A stretch of DNA of 5,608 nt. Origin: Bacillota bacterium (lineage in GTDB: Bacteria; Bacillota; Clostridia; Clostridiales; Clostridiaceae). Shown here in pieces: positions 4,790 through 5,608 of the stretch. The position numbers were made by a program, and so were the translations under genes. The stretch covers positions 1 to 5,608 of the forward strand of contig JAEWQX010000038.1 in the NCBI GenBank assembly GCA_023399035.1. Direction: 5' to 3'. Position 1 is the stretch's first letter. Each line of letters starts with the position of its first letter. The notes beneath the pieces are model-generated. The model was not told the DNA's origin. It saw nothing but the letters and a program-made list of their open reading frames with translations, and made no database searches.

Positions 4790-4865
4790 CGTTTCCGCCT
4801 CTTCTCTCTGCTTTTTTATCTAATAAATCTATCAATAATCTATACTCTAAATTACCATCTATCAT
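4758..4865 (-). CDS. Doubtful 35-aa ORF between moaA and MOSC
   Basis: ATG (4865-4863) to TGA (4760-4758) encodes a charged 35-aa peptide beginning MIDGNLEYRLLIDLL, with no recognised relative, hydrophobic segment or cysteine. GGAGG (4873-4877) lies 7-8 nt upstream, but that site is also the two glycine codons GGA GGA at the conserved C-terminus of MoaA, so it could be accidental. The ORF fills the only gap in the operon and overlaps the MOSC start by 32 nt in another frame. If translated it might couple MoaA and MOSC translation. The alternative is a simple intergenic spacer. Confidence 0.25.
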   Translation of the reverse strand: MIDGNLEYRLLIDLLDKKAERRGGNDGKSNSSLYK

Positions 4866-4869
4866 CTCA

Positions 4870-5608
4870 TTATCCTCCAATTTGGGACATTCCACGATAT
4901 TCAACCTTTTCTTCCTCATTCTTAATAAGATTGAAATTATGGCTTTCAGGTTTATTATATATAGTTGATTTTACAGCTTCTAATATTTCTTCATCACTGC
5001 TTCCATTTCTAAGCATTGTTCTAAGATCAGTTCCTATATCATATTGAAGACATGCTTTTAAAAATCCTTCACATGTAAGTCTTACTCTGTTGCATGTTTC
5101 ACAGAACTTATGATTTACAGCGCTTATAAAACCAACCTTGCCTTTATATCCTTCAAGGCTGTAATAGTTACTAGGTCCATTGCCCAGTTTTCCATTATAA
5201 GGAGTCAATTTACCTATATTTTTTTCTATTATAGACATTACCTCTTCATCATTAAGTCCATTCATATTCCTGCCAAGACCTATAGGCATCATCTCTATAA
5301 ATCTTATGCTTATATCATTATTTTTACATAATTTAATTAAATCAATTATTTCATCTTCATTCTTACCTTTTATTGGTACAGCATTTATCTTAACTTTTAA
5401 ATTTTTATATTCCAGGCACTTCCTGATGCTGCTCACTACTTTACTAACATCACCAATCCTTGTTAATTCTCTATATGTATCATCTTTTAATGTATCTATG
5501 CTTATATTTACAGCATCAAGACCTGCTTTTACAAGATCATCAATCTGATTTTCTAAAAGTATTCCATTAGTAGTTAAAGTAACATTATTTATTCCATCTA
5601 TTTCTTTT
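4870..5608 (-). CDS. moaA: GTP 3',8-cyclase MoaA, 5' end outside the window
   Basis: MoaA is a radical-SAM enzyme that converts GTP to 3',8-cyclo-GTP, the first step of molybdopterin synthesis. The minus-strand frame is open to the window edge. It gives 245 C-terminal residues, so about 75 residues with the radical-SAM CxxxCxxC cluster lie outside. Recognisable parts are TLTTNG near the start of the visible part, LDAVNISIDTL, KINAVPIKG, and RFIEMMPIG. The second 4Fe-4S site that holds the substrate is CETCNRVRLT then C (C-x2-C-x13-C), with one extra cysteine (RLTC). The C-terminus ends in M-S-Q-I-G-G, the conserved double glycine needed for catalysis. A GTG at 5436 is internal and not the start. 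It is first in the visible operon, followed by MOSC and mogA. Confidence 0.96.
   Translation of the reverse strand, partial: KEIDGINNVTLTTNGILLENQIDDLVKAGLDAVNISIDTLKDDTYRELTRIGDVSKVVSSIRKCLEYKNLKVKINAVPIKGKNEDEIIDLIKLCKNNDISIRFIEMMPIGLGRNMNGLNDEEVMSIIEKNIGKLTPYNGKLGNGPSNYYSLEGYKGKVGFISAVNHKFCETCNRVRLTCEGFLKACLQYDIGTDLRTMLRNGSSDEEILEAVKSTIYNKPESHNFNLIKNEEEKVEYRGMSQIGG

Noticed and set aside
4870..5436. Short 188-aa protein starting at GTG 5436
   Set aside because: It is an internal valine codon of moaA. The same frame continues upstream with typical MoaA sequence (LTTNG, NISIDTL) to the window edge.
4667..5548. Plus-strand frames opposite MOSC and moaA
   Set aside because: Their hydrophobic, serine-rich translations are typical antisense shadows of AT-rich genes. 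The opposite strand carries well-conserved enzymes.
1..5608. Mobile elements, CRISPR arrays, tRNA or rRNA genes
   Set aside because: No spaced direct repeats, transposase-like frames, cloverleaf-like sequences or rRNA segments were recognised.

Overview
The window is AT-rich (roughly 70% A+T by eye), with strong GGAGG-type ribosome sites, hairpin-plus-U terminators and mostly A/T-ending codons. The gene set (rubrerythrin, a CGAxxG redox protein, a cysteine-poor solitary ribosomal protein S4 and a moaA / MOSC / mog cluster) points to an anaerobic low-GC Firmicute, most likely a Clostridium. This assignment is inferred from gene content and composition, not from a database match.

Layout from left to right. 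(1) 59-613, plus strand: a monocistronic unit for a 137-aa CGAxxG four-cysteine redox-active protein, with a clear sigma-A promoter, a good RBS and a terminator that works in both directions. (2) 635-1653, minus strand: a DUF554 membrane protein followed by a 55-aa two-helix membrane protein that is easy to overlook. Both read towards the shared terminator. (3) 1666-2027: a divergent intergenic region with several dyads. (4) 2028-2564, plus strand: rubrerythrin with all diiron and rubredoxin ligands. (5) 2802-3503, plus strand: a solitary S4 gene (rpsD type) lacking the zinc-ribbon cysteines. It has a near-perfect promoter and a Fur-type 7-1-7 box directly abutting the -35. (6) 3504-3875: a convergent intergenic region with two tandem perfect hairpins, then a second strong promoter and a 24-bp-stem terminator that together would delimit a noncoding RNA of about 113 nt, and finally the terminator of the minus-strand operon. 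(7) 3876-5608, minus strand: moaA (5' end beyond the window), a doubtful 35-aa ORF, a MOSC protein and MogA/MoaB, tightly packed as a molybdopterin-cofactor operon.

How the genes fit together. The right-hand operon makes and handles molybdenum cofactor: MoaA starts pterin synthesis, MogA/MoaB adenylylates molybdopterin and the MOSC protein probably carries sulfur or cofactor. Rubrerythrin and the CGAxxG protein suit redox or peroxide handling in an anaerobe. The S4 paralogue with a metal-regulator-like operator suggests a metal-responsive ribosomal protein.

No mobile element, CRISPR array, tRNA or rRNA was seen. The observations most worth following up are the Fur-type box on the S4 gene, the promoter-to-terminator noncoding unit at 3623-3770 and the unannotated 55-aa membrane protein. 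None by itself establishes a new system.
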